Origin: CAVQBC01 sp963710665
GTDB lineage: Bacteria; Actinomycetota; Thermoleophilia; Solirubrobacterales; Solirubrobacteraceae
Direction: 5' to 3'
Assembly (NCBI GenBank): GCA_963710665.1
Contig: CAVQBC010000008.1
Span: 1,054,001-1,118,000 of the forward strand
DNA: 64,000 nucleotides
Shown: positions 25,912 through 33,247 of the stretch, piece after piece
Layout: each line of letters starts with the position of its first letter
Numbering within the stretch: position 1 is the stretch's first letter
The notes under the pieces: model-generated
What the model saw: the letters and a program-made list of their open reading frames with translations, nothing else
The model's database searches: none
What the model was told of the DNA's origin: nothing
Position numbers and translations under genes: made by a program

Positions 25912-27015
25912 ATGGACGTCGAGGAACTCGTGCACGTGCATGGCGGCGAGGCCGGGCTGCGGCGCGAGCGGCGGGGCGACCGGTTCGCGTATCGCGACGC
26001 CGAGGGCGAGCGAGTGACCGACCCGGAGACGCTGGCGCGGATTGCGGCGCTGAAGATTCCGCCGGCCTGGACCGACGTGTGGATCGCCGCGGCGCCGAAC
26101 GCTCACCTGCAGGCCACGGGGCTCGACGCCAAGGGGCGACGCCAGTACCTCTACCACCCCGTTTGGCGGGTGCGGCGCGACGCCGAGAAGTTCGCCGACA
26201 TGCTCGCGTTCGCGCAGTGCCTGCCGGCGGTCCGGGCGACCGTCAAGCAGCGGCTCGGCGCGGACGCGGTGTCGCGCGAGCGCGTCCTCGCGCTCGCCCT
26301 ACGGCTGCTCGACGTCGGCTTCTTCCGCGTCGGCTGGGACCGCTACGCGCGCGACCACGGGCACGTAGGGCTGACCACGCTGCGCCGCGACCAGGTACAG
26401 CTGCTCGAGCTCGCGGTCCGCTTCGACTACGTCGCGAAGGCCGGCAAGCGACGCCGCATGACCGTGCGCGACGCGCAGGCGGTAAGCGCGCTCGGGCCGC
26501 TCAAACGACGCCGCAGCGGCCCGCCCGAGCTGCTCGCCTATCGCGCGAACGCCGGCTGGCGCCGCCTGCAGGCCGCCGACGTCAACAACGGGCTGCGCTG
26601 CTGGGCACAGGGCCCCTACTCGGCGAAGGAGTTCCGCACGTGGGCGGCAACCGCTCTCGCCGCGGTCGCGCTCGCCCGCGAGGACGCGGACGGGCGCCGC
26701 GGCCCGCGGGCGGTCAACCGGGCCGTCCGCCAGGTCTCCGCCGCGCTCGGCAACACGCCCAAGGTCGCACGCGACTCCTACATCGACCCACGCGTCATCA
26801 GCGCCTTCGCGGAAGGCACGGTCATCGGCCTCCCGGACGGGCTCCCTGCGGCCGCGGTCCCGCTCAGAATCCAGACCGGTGATGACGGCGTGGTCATCGA
26901 GCTGCCGACCGACGTCGACGGGGACGCACTGCGCAGCGAAGTCGAGCGGCGCGTGATCGACCTGCTCGGCGGCGCCGCCGACTCCGTGGCTCGCGGGACG
27001 GTACAGCTCCGTTGA
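25912..27015 (+). CDS. DNA topoisomerase IB (eukaryotic/poxvirus type)
   Basis: Protein of 367 residues. The N-terminal domain (1-90) has the typical TLARIAALKIPPAWTDVWIAAAPNAHLQATGLDAKGRRQYLYH. The catalytic domain contains RVGWDRYARDHGHVGLTTLRRDQV, SAKEFRTWAAT (Lys/Arg residues) and the nucleophile Tyr in LGNTPKVARDSYIDPRV near residue 300. It relaxes supercoils by nicking one strand through a 3'-phosphotyrosine. These enzymes are common but accessory in actinobacteria. Length and all motifs are complete. Confidence 0.93.
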   Translation: MDVEELVHVHGGEAGLRRERRGDRFAYRDAEGERVTDPETLARIAALKIPPAWTDVWIAAAPNAHLQATGLDAKGRRQYLYHPVWRVRRDAEKFADMLAFAQCLPAVRATVKQRLGADAVSRERVLALALRLLDVGFFRVGWDRYARDHGHVGLTTLRRDQVQLLELAVRFDYVAKAGKRRRMTVRDAQAVSALGPLKRRRSGPPELLAYRANAGWRRLQAADVNNGLRCWAQGPYSAKEFRTWAATALAAVALAREDADGRRGPRAVNRAVRQVSAALGNTPKVARDSYIDPRVISAFAEGTVIGLPDGLPAAAVPLRIQTGDDGVVIELPTDVDGDALRSEVERRVIDLLGGAADSVARGTVQLR

Positions 27016-27514
27016 ACTCGTTCCCGGACGGCAGGTGCCAGCGACCAGCCCGGAGTGACGGCGGACGTCGCGCACGCCGTGTTCGCCCTGCACGGCGCCC
27101 GCCGGGCGGCCTGACGCCGCGTGGTCCAGCTCGTGTACGACCCCGAGGACTCCCGCGACTGCACGCGCCGCCTCGCCGACCTGCACTCGCTCCAGGGCGG
27201 CTGCGTAGTCTCGCCGCCGCCCGGGCCAGGGACCCGCGGCGTGAGCGCGACGTTGGTGCGCGCGCTCGGCAAGCAGCTCCGCCTGCCCGAGACGCCCACG
27301 ACCCACACCGCCAGCTCCAGCACGCCGCGATCTGGCTGACCGCCGAGGTGATCGTCGACCTGGTCGTGGTGCGCGCCGACCGGCTCGCCCCGGCCGCGTG
27401 GACGATGCTGCTCGAGCTCACCCGACGCGTCCGTACCTGACCCTGTCGCTCGTCATCCACCAGCCAGCGCTCCCCGACGGGCTGCACGCGCCGCTCGGCG
27501 ACGACAGATGCAAG
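27016..27514. other. degenerate stretch without an intact gene
   Basis: Plus-strand coding-like text is spread over two or three frames: RGVSATLVRALGKQLRLPETPTTHTA, then QHAAIWLTAEVIVDLVVVRADRLAPAAWTMLLELT, then LTLSLVIHQPALPDGLHAPLGD. Following it needs a frame change near 27315 and reading past a stop at 27440. It looks like the remains of a single protein, perhaps an ATPase, but I cannot name it. Confidence 0.45.
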
Positions 27515-27946
27515 TCAAGTGGCGGGTTGCTGGGGCGGCTTCTGTGGTGGGAGCGTTGTGTTGGGGGCGGGCGATGACGTGTCAAAGGGCAGACATGGGG
27601 CTTGGGTCTGCGGCGCGACTTGCTCCCTTGAGGAGCCACTAGATGCGTGGCCCGGTGTCGCGGTCGCGCCCGTCTGTCGCCAGTCCTTGACGGTGCGCTC
27701 GTAGGCGCGCTGGGCCTGCAGCGCGAGGTCGCGCTCGGCATGGCGCATCGCGTCATTGGTCGACCAGACGCCACGGCCGCCCTGCCAGCGCGGAGCACCG
27801 GCCTGCAGCTCCAGGCGGTGCATCTCCTTGCGGGTCAGTGATGGCTGGGCGAAGGCGTCGTCCTCGCCGCGCGTGAGCAGGCACCAGAACAGGCACGCGA
27901 GCTTGCGCGCGCTCGCCACGATCGCGATCGAGTGGCCACGCGGGTC
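27515..27946 (-). mobile_element. IS110-family transposase C-terminal remnant
   Basis: The minus-strand frame reads RGHSIAIVASARKLACLFWCLLTRGEDDAFAQPSLTRKEMHRLELQAGAP, then ERTVKDWRQTG. This is the distinctive C-terminus of IS110/IS116-type transposases (GHxxAxVAxARKLAxLFWxLLTxGEDYAxxRPxLxxxKxRxLELxAG). The DEDD catalytic N-terminus and the transposase_20 domain are missing. The homology begins abruptly near 27946, next to a sigma-factor gene that lacks its own N-terminus. No terminal inverted repeats are seen, as expected for this family. Confidence 0.75.
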
Positions 27947-28050
27947 GAGGAGGACTTCGAGTGACATCGTGAGCATCTTCCGGGTGAAGATGTGGCGGGC
28001 GTTGGAGGCGTTTCGACTCGTCGCGGTCACGCCTGAGCGTCGAGCGGTAC

Positions 28051-28428
28051 GTGTTCTCGTGCGTGAAGAACCAGGAGAAGGATCTGCTCAAGCGCCGGCG
28101 CCGCGGCGAGGTCTTCTTCGCGGACGTGCTGGGGGATGCGCCGTCGGGCGAGGAGCACGTCGACCGTTTCGAGGGCCGCTATCTCGCGGTCGACGCTGAC
28201 GTCGTCTACGAGGAGGTCGAACGGGAGTTGCCGCTTATCCCGTCGACGCTGTCCGAGCTCGAGCGCGACGTCGTCGCGCTGCTCTACGTGGACTTCACGC
28301 GCCGCGAGGTGCAGCGCCGGCTTGGCCTGTCGCGCCCTGAGCTGGAGCGCGTGACGCGGAGCATCAGGACGAAGATGGCGGACTGGCGTCCCGGCGGCGC
28401 GCCTGCGCCCGCTCAGCTCGCAGCTTGA
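28051..28428 (+). pseudogene. N-terminally truncated sigma-70-like protein
   Basis: The frame reads RFDSSRSRLSVERYVFSCVKNQEKDLLKRRRR (upstream part, from about 28006), which resembles the second half of a sigma region 2. A linker follows, then LPLIPSTLSELERDVVALLYVDFTRREVQRRLGLSRPELERVTRSIRTKM, a region-4 helix-turn-helix. Region 2 is cut at its start, exactly where the IS110 remnant ends on the other strand. GTG 28051 is only the first formal start codon. It is probably inactive. Confidence 0.6.
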
Positions 28429-28662
28429 GCTCGACCGGGATGATCACCAGCACGGCGTAGCCGGCGAAGCACAGGAACGGGGAGCCGACGATCAGCAGCA
28501 CGATCCCGACGGGCCGAGCAGTTGGACGAGCCCGATGAGGAACGTGATGCCGCCGCAGACGAGGAGGATCACGACGACCCCGGCGATCAGGCCGTGGCCG
28601 GCACCGGCGGCGTCGTTCAGGGTGCGGCCGACGTAGTCGTCTCTGCGGGGCGGGTGGGGCAT
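28364..28662 (-). CDS. small membrane protein, last of the mini-protein operon, possible -1 frameshift
   Basis: AGGAGG sits 7 nt before ATG 28662. The first 50 residues read RRDDYVGRTLNDAAG and a clear transmembrane helix (LIAGVVVILLVCGGITFLIGLV). The literal frame stops at 28492 (56 residues). If one base is missing around 28506-28517, the next frame continues IVLLIVGSPFLCFAGYAVLVIIPVELKLRAERAQ, giving one or two more helices and ending at 28364. The second frame's strong membrane character makes a frameshift more likely than chance. Its end overlaps the truncated sigma gene on the opposite strand. Confidence 0.6.
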
Positions 28663-28721
28663 CCGTGCCTCCTATCGGTCAATGGTCGTTGGGGCTTAAG
28701 AAGTGCTCCTCGCCGGCAGAC

Positions 28722-28877
28722 TCATGACAGCGCCTCGGCGGCAGCCGCAAGCCACGTCAGCGCAGTCACGCTCCACATCGCGGTGCTCAGCGGAGGGTTG
28801 AGCCGTCCGCGGACGGCAGTGGCGAGGCAGGCGGCGGTGACCAGCAGTCCGGCGAGCACGACCAGCGCGACGGTCAT
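28722..28877 (-). CDS. 51-residue two-helix membrane protein
   Basis: ATG 28877 overlaps the stop of the preceding secreted-protein gene (ATGA at 28877-28874). The protein is almost entirely two transmembrane helices: TVALVVLAGLLVTAACLATAV and AMWSVTALTWLAAAAEAL, joined by RGRLNPPLS. No family is recognised. Translational coupling places it in the seven-gene small-protein operon. Confidence 0.65.
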   Translation of the reverse strand: MTVALVVLAGLLVTAACLATAVRGRLNPPLSTAMWSVTALTWLAAAAEALS

Positions 28878-29215
28878 GACGCGATCCTCACGGCAGCCCG
28901 GTGGCCGCCCTTGTAGGTGAAAGGGCTTGAGGAGCGGCAGCCGCAGCCGGTGCGCCGCATCCAAAGGAACCGGTCGGCGGCGTCCGACCACACGTAGAGG
29001 CGCTTGCGGAACCCGGACTTGTCGGCGGCCTGGCCGACGGTGCGGGCGAAGGGGCAGCTGGTGTTCTGGTTGGCGAGGACGGCCAGACCGGCGGGGGTGT
29101 TGCCGCAGTACCGCCAGGTGGTCTTGGCCGGGGCCTGCGCCGGAGCCACGAGGGCTCCGGGGAGGACGGCGGCGAGGATCAGTCGCTTCATGGTGACGAT
29201 GCGCGGCCTCGTCAT
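28874..29215 (-). CDS. small secreted protein with disulfide-type cysteines
   Basis: A signal peptide (KRLILAAVLPGALVAPAQA) is followed by a mature part of about 80 residues with Cys in WRYCGNTPAG, NTSCPFARTV and TGCGCRSSSPF. Phrases such as CPFARTVGQAADKSG and WSDAADRFLWMRRTGCGC look like the small extracellular proteins typed by WxCxxxxxxxxxxVSCxxAxxV found in actinobacteria. ATG 29215 is chosen because it overlaps the upstream stop (ATGA); ATG 29191 gives a shorter, cleaner signal peptide. The paralogue-like protein at 30029-30388 shares the CSSVRYAVGQV pattern. Confidence 0.7.
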   Translation of the reverse strand: MTRPRIVTMKRLILAAVLPGALVAPAQAPAKTTWRYCGNTPAGLAVLANQNTSCPFARTVGQAADKSGFRKRLYVWSDAADRFLWMRRTGCGCRSSSPFTYKGGHRAAVRIAS

Positions 29216-29343
29216 CTCCACCTCGTCCTGTTGAACGGGTAGGACACGACGATCGCGACCCCGACGCATAGCCAGAAGGTCACGAACAGGACGAACGACA
29301 GAGCCTCGGGGAAGACGAACACCCAGAACCACCAGGGCGCCAT
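29212..29343 (-). CDS. 43-residue single-pass membrane protein
   Basis: The frame MAPWWFWVFVFPEALSF continues with VLFVTFWLCVGVAIVVSY and a basic end NRTRWR. It is one or two membrane helices, rich in Trp and Phe. The stop overlaps the next start (ATGA, 29215-29212), and it begins 25 nt after the mini-lipoprotein stop. Coupling and hydrophobicity support a real gene despite its size. No family recognised. Confidence 0.55.
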   Translation of the reverse strand: MAPWWFWVFVFPEALSFVLFVTFWLCVGVAIVVSYPFNRTRWR

Positions 29344-29368
29344 CGACAGGATGTCGGTGATGGTGCGA

Positions 29369-29464
29369 CTAGCCAGCGACGGACTCACTGCCGCCCGAGC
29401 CCCCGCCGCAGCCCGCGAAGGCGAGCGCGGCGGCGATGCCAGTGGCGATGATGAGGCGACGCAT
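29369..29464 (-). CDS. 31-residue mini-lipoprotein
   Basis: ATG 29464 shares a base with the upstream stop (TGATG). The peptide is a basic start RRL, a short hydrophobic core IIATGIAAALAF, then a lipobox AGC followed by GGGSGGSESVAG. After processing and acylation at Cys only about 14 residues would remain on the cell surface. Such stubs occur as entry-exclusion or lysis lipoproteins in mobile elements. It is too short for any family search. Confidence 0.55.
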   Translation of the reverse strand: MRRLIIATGIAAALAFAGCGGGSGGSESVAG

Positions 29465-29997
29465 CAGTACACCGAGTTGACGCCGACGGTGGCCTGCGCC
29501 TCGGTGAAGCCCCCGAACTCAAGCTGCTCGTGCAGGCTGGAGGCCGAGAACGAGCCCGAATCCATGTACGACTCGGCGGACTCGCGCGCCTCCTTCATCC
29601 AGTTCGGGCTGAGGACCTTGATGGCATAGGCGGCGTCCGACTTCGAGTAGCCCTCGAACTTCAACTGGTCGATGAGCCCGGAGCGCGAGAACGCTCCGCT
29701 GTCGAGATACGACTCGGCCGACTCCAGGGCGTTCTCCTGGCCGACCGTCATGGACGGCTTCGGCTTGGGCTTGGGCTTCGGCTTCGGCTTGGGCTCGTCC
29801 TCAGTGGGCTCGTCCAAGACGGACTCGTCCATCGTGATGGCGGGCTCGGTCGGCTCGGTGGGCTCCTGCGGCACCGTCTGCTCCTGCTTGGCGGCCTTCG
29901 TGCCCTCCTTGATGGGGTCCTGCTGGCCGGCGCCGTAGGCGGCGCTGACGAGGATGCCGACGCCGATGATGGCGGCGACGTACTTGATCAGCTTCAT
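29464..29997 (-). CDS. Ltp-domain surface protein (superinfection-exclusion-like)
   Basis: Protein of 177 residues. A signal or anchor helix (KLIKYVAAIIGVGILVSAAYGA) is followed by an acidic Pro-rich linker with a (PK)6 tract around residues 82-94. Two tandem Ltp repeats (PF07553 type) follow: ALESAESYLDSGAFSRSGLIDQLKFEGYSKSDAAYAIKVL and ARESAESYMDSGSFSASSLHEQLEFGGFTEAQATVGVNSV. In phage TP-J34 the Ltp lipoprotein blocks DNA injection of superinfecting phage; many actinobacterial proteins carry the same repeats with unproven roles. No lipobox Cys is present, so it would be anchored by the N-terminal helix or secreted. GGGAGA precedes ATG 29997. Confidence 0.82.
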   Translation of the reverse strand: MKLIKYVAAIIGVGILVSAAYGAGQQDPIKEGTKAAKQEQTVPQEPTEPTEPAITMDESVLDEPTEDEPKPKPKPKPKPKPSMTVGQENALESAESYLDSGAFSRSGLIDQLKFEGYSKSDAAYAIKVLSPNWMKEARESAESYMDSGSFSASSLHEQLEFGGFTEAQATVGVNSVY

Positions 29998-30028
29998 GGT
30001 CGGGTTCTCCCGGTCGTGCTGGTAGGGG

Positions 30029-30388
30029 CTAGTAGACCGTCCCGGTGAACGTGAAGCTGGTGTGCGTCGTGTACTCGTCGCAGCGGACACGGCGGGCGCT
30101 GATCGTGTCGCAATCCCAGCGGACGTAGCCGTCCCAGAAGTAGCCGGGCACGCGCGGGTAGCCGCTCTGGGACTGCATCTTGCGGCGGACCTGGCCGACG
30201 GCGTAGCGGACGGACGAGCACTTCATCCCCGACGCGCGGTAGCTGCTGAACGTGATCAGGTAGCCCGCGCGGTTGGTGGTGGACGTATAGCCCGAGCAGC
30301 GCGACGACGCCTCGGCGGCGGTGGCGCTGGTGGCGGCCGGGATCAGGAGAGCCCCGGCGAGGGCGGTGATGGCAATGAGCTTCTTCAT
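30029..30388 (-). CDS. small secreted Cys-containing protein, first gene of the mini-protein operon
   Basis: A clean signal peptide, KKLIAITALAGALLIPAATSATA, is followed by about 95 mature residues. Cys pattern: SRCSGY...GMKCSSVRYAVGQVRRKM...RWDCDTISARRVRCDEYTTH. The fold is probably a small disulfide-stabilised beta protein. The xxCSSVRYAVGQV motif resembles CPFARTVGQAADKS in the secreted protein at 28874-29215, suggesting duplication. It leads the operon; the Ltp gene starts 31 nt after its stop. A near-perfect palindrome (30470-30489) lies about 80 bp upstream. Confidence 0.75.
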   Translation of the reverse strand: MKKLIAITALAGALLIPAATSATAAEASSRCSGYTSTTNRAGYLITFSSYRASGMKCSSVRYAVGQVRRKMQSQSGYPRVPGYFWDGYVRWDCDTISARRVRCDEYTTHTSFTFTGTVY

Positions 30389-30469
30389 GGTGGGTCTTTC
30401 GTATGGCGTTGTTCTTGCGGCATCGGCGCGCGGACCCCGGTTCTTGACGTCCTAGCGCTGACAGTTCAT

Positions 30470-30489
30470 GTATGGCCCGCGGGCTATAC
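30470..30489. promoter_or_regulatory. 20-bp near-perfect palindrome, candidate operator
   Basis: GTATGGCCCGCGGGCTATAC is symmetric at 9 of 10 position pairs. It lies 82 bp upstream of the start codon of the first gene of the minus-strand mini-protein operon, in a gene-free gap. It is a good candidate for a dimeric repressor site; no adjacent regulator is visible. Confidence 0.45.
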
Positions 30490-30534
30490 ACGCGCCGGAG
30501 CAATGACGGGCGTTGCTCAGAGCTCTTGGATCGT

Positions 30535-30858
30535 TCAGTGGGCCGAGGCCGCTGCTGTCAGCGCTCGAACGATTCGAGCTCGTCGGGATCGGCGAGCCGG
30601 TAGTCGCCGGCGGCGACGTCGGTTGTCGAGCGGCCGGATGAACAGCGAGAAGCCCAGGACGCTGCCGCCGCCCTTGCTCTCGACGCGCTCAAGGTCGGAC
30701 CACTCGACGCGCCGGATGTCCTGGTGCCGCGGGCCGCCGTAGAAGGCGAGTGCGTAGGGCACGCGATCGAGGGGGCGGAGCGCGTCGAGGAGCTCGCCGG
30801 CCTCGTCGGGCAGCGCGACGCGGTCACGCCGGCGGCCGGAATTGGCGCCGAGGTCCAT
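30535..30858 (-). pseudogene. probable tyrosine-recombinase (integrase) remnant
   Basis: The frame contains RRRDRVALPDEAGELLDALRPLDRVPYALAFYGGPRHQDIRRVEWSDLERV. This matches the start of the catalytic domain of actinobacterial phage-type integrases (RDRxAxPxEAxxLLxALPxxDRxLWxxAFYAGLRRGELxALRWxDVD). Upstream, another frame adds LAPATGVTTNPLD, the usual TNP linker. The catalytic Arg context (GLRRGE) is altered to GPRHQD, and the HxxR and Tyr motifs are missing. It lies 139 bp from the 3' end of the tRNA-Met gene, the usual place for an island integrase. The match is partial, so the call is tentative. Confidence 0.5.
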
Positions 30859-30996
30859 CGTCGAGCGGGTTGGTCGTGACGCCCGTCGCGGGGGCGAGGC
30901 CGCCCTGGCTCATGTAGGCGTAGGGCGGATTGGGTAGCCTAGCGAGGATCCAGGCGGATTTGGCTCTACGGCGTGGATTCGGCGCTATTTACGGGA

Positions 30997-31070
30997 TGCC
31001 GGAGGAGGGACTCGAACCCCCGACACGCGGATTATGATTCCGCTGCTCTAACCGACTGAGCTACTCCGGC
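30997..31070 (-). tRNA. tRNA-Met (CAT), elongator type
   Basis: Reading the minus strand, a complete cloverleaf is present. Acceptor stem GCCGGAG pairs with CTCCGGC, the discriminator is A, and the D-arm is GCTC...GAGC. Anticodon stem GCGGA/TCCGC holds loop ATCATAA with anticodon CAT. The T-arm is GGGGG-TTCGAGT-CCCTC. It is 74 nt with no encoded CCA. It is not an initiator (normal G1-C72 pair and no GGG/CCC anticodon stem). A CAT-anticodon tRNA-Ile2 cannot be fully excluded. Its 3' end faces the accessory island. Confidence 0.88.
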
Positions 31071-31287
31071 GAGGGGGAGCGGAGTCTAGCGGTGGGTTGT
31101 GGCTTCGCGCTCGGCTGGGAGGGGCGACCAAACGCGGTTTCTCGCTCGTGCTCGACCACTGTCCGGCACCGCAGGACGCGACCTCCGGCGCGGCTCCCCG
31201 CGGACCGCCGGCGCGTCGCGCGGCGACGGGGGACGGCGCCGCCGCGAGCGCGTGCTCGGTGCCCCGGTGGGGGGCGACGGCTCGGAC

Positions 31288-31980
31288 TCAGTCGAGCGTC
31301 TGGATCGTCTCGCGGTACAGCGACCGGATGTGGCGATCCATCGCGGCGCGCGCCTGGGCCGGATCGCGTGAGCGGAGCGCGGCGTGGATCTCCAGGTGCT
31401 CGCGCTCGATCTGCTCCGGCGAGGGCGGGTTCGAGCTGAGGCTGTGAAGGCGGCGGACGTCGCGGAAGAGTCCCTCGAGGGCGTCCGCGAGCCGGGGGCT
31501 GCCGGCGGCCGCGGCGATGCGGCGGTGGAACTCGTTGAAGTACTGGTCGAAGGCGGTCGAGTAGGCCTGGCCCTCCGGGTCGGACGGGGCTCGCGGCGCG
31601 AGGAGCGCGTCGAGCTGCTCGGGGGTGATGCGCGCGGCGGCGCGTTCGGCGGCGGCACCCTCGATGACGGTGCGCATGAAGTAGATGTCGCGCGCCTCCT
31701 CGAGGGTGATCTCGCGCACGAGGTAGCCGCGGTAGGGGAGCACCGTGACGACGCCCTCGCGCTCGAGCGTTCCAAGCGCTTCGCGGACCGGGGTCCGCGA
31801 GACCTGGTAGCGCTGGGCGAGCTGGCCGGTCTGGATGAGCTGGCCGGGACGGAGCTCGTTCGCGAGGATCGCGTCGAGGATGCGCCGGCGGACGAGCTCG
31901 GTCAGGCCGGTGTCGCGGCCGCCGCGCGTGCTGCGGCCGTCGGGGAGCCCGCTGTCTCGCAGCCGTGGTGCCGGCGACAT
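31288..31980 (-). CDS. GntR-family regulator, FadR/FCD subfamily
   Basis: Residues 20-90 are the winged helix (LVRRRILDAILANELRPGQLIQTGQLAQRYQVSRTPVREALGTLEREGVVTVLPYRGYLV). Residues 95-225 are the all-helical FCD ligand domain (ARDIYFMRTVIEGAAAERAA, then FDQYFNEFHRRIAAAAGSP, then EHLEIHAALRSRDPAQARAAMDRHIRSL), with Asp/His residues typical of metal and carboxylate binding. ATG 31980 gives the standard length; the frame is open further upstream without protein character. It is divergent from the aminotransferase-hydantoinase operon and is its likely repressor. Confidence 0.9.
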   Translation of the reverse strand: MSPAPRLRDSGLPDGRSTRGGRDTGLTELVRRRILDAILANELRPGQLIQTGQLAQRYQVSRTPVREALGTLEREGVVTVLPYRGYLVREITLEEARDIYFMRTVIEGAAAERAAARITPEQLDALLAPRAPSDPEGQAYSTAFDQYFNEFHRRIAAAAGSPRLADALEGLFRDVRRLHSLSSNPPSPEQIEREHLEIHAALRSRDPAQARAAMDRHIRSLYRETIQTLD

Positions 31981-32059
31981 GTCGGCAGCATACCCGGGTT
32001 GTCCGCGCGGGCTGGCGAGAGAGCGCCCGCGGCTCCGGGAACTCGAAACGACTGATATG

Positions 32060-32068
32060 TTGCCGCAA
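32060..32068. promoter_or_regulatory. candidate GntR operator half-site pair
   Basis: TTGCCGCAA is a perfect odd palindrome (TTGC-C-GCAA) in the 139-bp gap between the gntR-like gene and the aminotransferase gene. FadR/FCD regulators bind short symmetric TTGN-type sites, so this is a reasonable but unproven operator. Confidence 0.3.
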
Positions 32069-32119
32069 TACGGCGTCCCCGAGGGGCCCGCCCGACGGGG
32101 CCCGCAGGAGCAGACACCC

Positions 32120-33247
32120 ATGCCTTCGACCGACAGCCGCCGGTTCGCCGGGTACGCCAACCCCGACATCGCGGCGGTCGAGCCCTACACGCCCGGACTC
32201 GGGCCGGAGGACGTCACGCGCCGTTTCGGCGAGGTGCCCGCGCCGATCGTCAAGCTCGCCTCGGGCGAGAACCCGCTCGGCGCCTCGCCGAAGGGGGTGG
32301 AGGGCGTCCGGGAGGGGACGAAGGAACTGTCGCTCTATCCCGACTGGACGGCGGCCCGGCTGCGCCGCAGGGTGGCCGACCACGCCGGGGTCGCGCCTGA
32401 GCAGGTCGTCTGCGGGGCGGGCGAGACGGAGATCATCGGTGGGATCGTGCGCGCGTTCGCCGAGCCGGGGGGAGAGATCGCCATGGCGCGCCCGACGTTC
32501 CCGCTCTACCACCAGTACGCGCACGCGGAAGGGCGGACCGTGCGGTTCGCCGACGGCGGCGAGACGCTCGACGTCGGCCCGGAGCCGATGCTGGAGACGG
32601 TCTCCGAGCGGACGAGGGTCGCGTTCGTGACCTCGCCGCACAACCCGACCGGGCGCTGCTGGGCGCTCGACGACGTCGCCCGGCTGTGCGAGCGGGTCCC
32701 GGACGCGCTGGTCGTCCTCGACGAGGCCTACATCCACTTCTCCGACCGTCCGTCGGGCTTCACTATCGTCGCCGACCACCCGAACCTGATCGTCCTGCGG
32801 ACGTTCTCCAAGGCGTACGGGCTGGCGGGGCTGCGGGTGGGGTACGGCGTTGCGAGCCCGGACGTGATCGGGCTGCTGATGCGCGTCAAGCCGACCTGGA
32901 ACCTGGGTCCGCTGCAGGTGCTCGGCGCGGCCGCGGCGCTCGACGACGACGCGTTCCTCACGCGGACGACGTCGCTCGTCCGGGACATGCGCCGCCGCGT
33001 CGAGGACGCGGTGGGCCGCCAGCCGAAGCTGCGCCTCGTCGACGGCTCGGAGGCCAACTTCATCCTCGTCCGGGTGGCCGACCCCGGGCTCGACTCCCGC
33101 CAGGTCGTCGACCACTTCCTGCGCCAGGGGCTGGTGATCAAGGACGGCGCGGTCTCCTACCTCGGGCTCGGCGACCGGCACCTGCGCATCGATGCGCCGG
33201 CGCCCGAGGTCCTGCCGCGCGTGGAAGCGGCGATCCGGTCGCTGTGA
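32120..33247 (+). CDS. histidinol-phosphate aminotransferase-like PLP enzyme
   Basis: Fold-type I aminotransferase of 375 residues, with all main landmarks. These are ASGENPLGASPKGV (substrate arm), GAGETEIIGGIVRAF, VAFVTSPHNPTGRCW, VVLDEAYIHFSD, the Schiff-base Lys in VLRTFSKAYGLAGLRVGYG, and the C-terminal HLRIDAPAPEVLPRV. It is closest to HisC, but its place as first gene of a hydantoinase operon, with GTGA overlap into hyuA, argues for a catabolic amino acid or amino phosphate role rather than histidine synthesis. AGGAG lies 10 nt before ATG 32120. Confidence 0.87.
   Translation: MPSTDSRRFAGYANPDIAAVEPYTPGLGPEDVTRRFGEVPAPIVKLASGENPLGASPKGVEGVREGTKELSLYPDWTAARLRRRVADHAGVAPEQVVCGAGETEIIGGIVRAFAEPGGEIAMARPTFPLYHQYAHAEGRTVRFADGGETLDVGPEPMLETVSERTRVAFVTSPHNPTGRCWALDDVARLCERVPDALVVLDEAYIHFSDRPSGFTIVADHPNLIVLRTFSKAYGLAGLRVGYGVASPDVIGLLMRVKPTWNLGPLQVLGAAAALDDDAFLTRTTSLVRDMRRRVEDAVGRQPKLRLVDGSEANFILVRVADPGLDSRQVVDHFLRQGLVIKDGAVSYLGLGDRHLRIDAPAPEVLPRVEAAIRSL

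Noticed and set aside
29760..29800. Short tandem repeat GGCTTGGGCTTC
   Set aside because: It encodes the (PK)n linker of the Ltp protein on the minus strand; not an independent repeat element.
28000..31000. Prophage
   Set aside because: Apart from the Ltp protein and a weak integrase remnant there are no capsid, terminase, tail or lysis genes.
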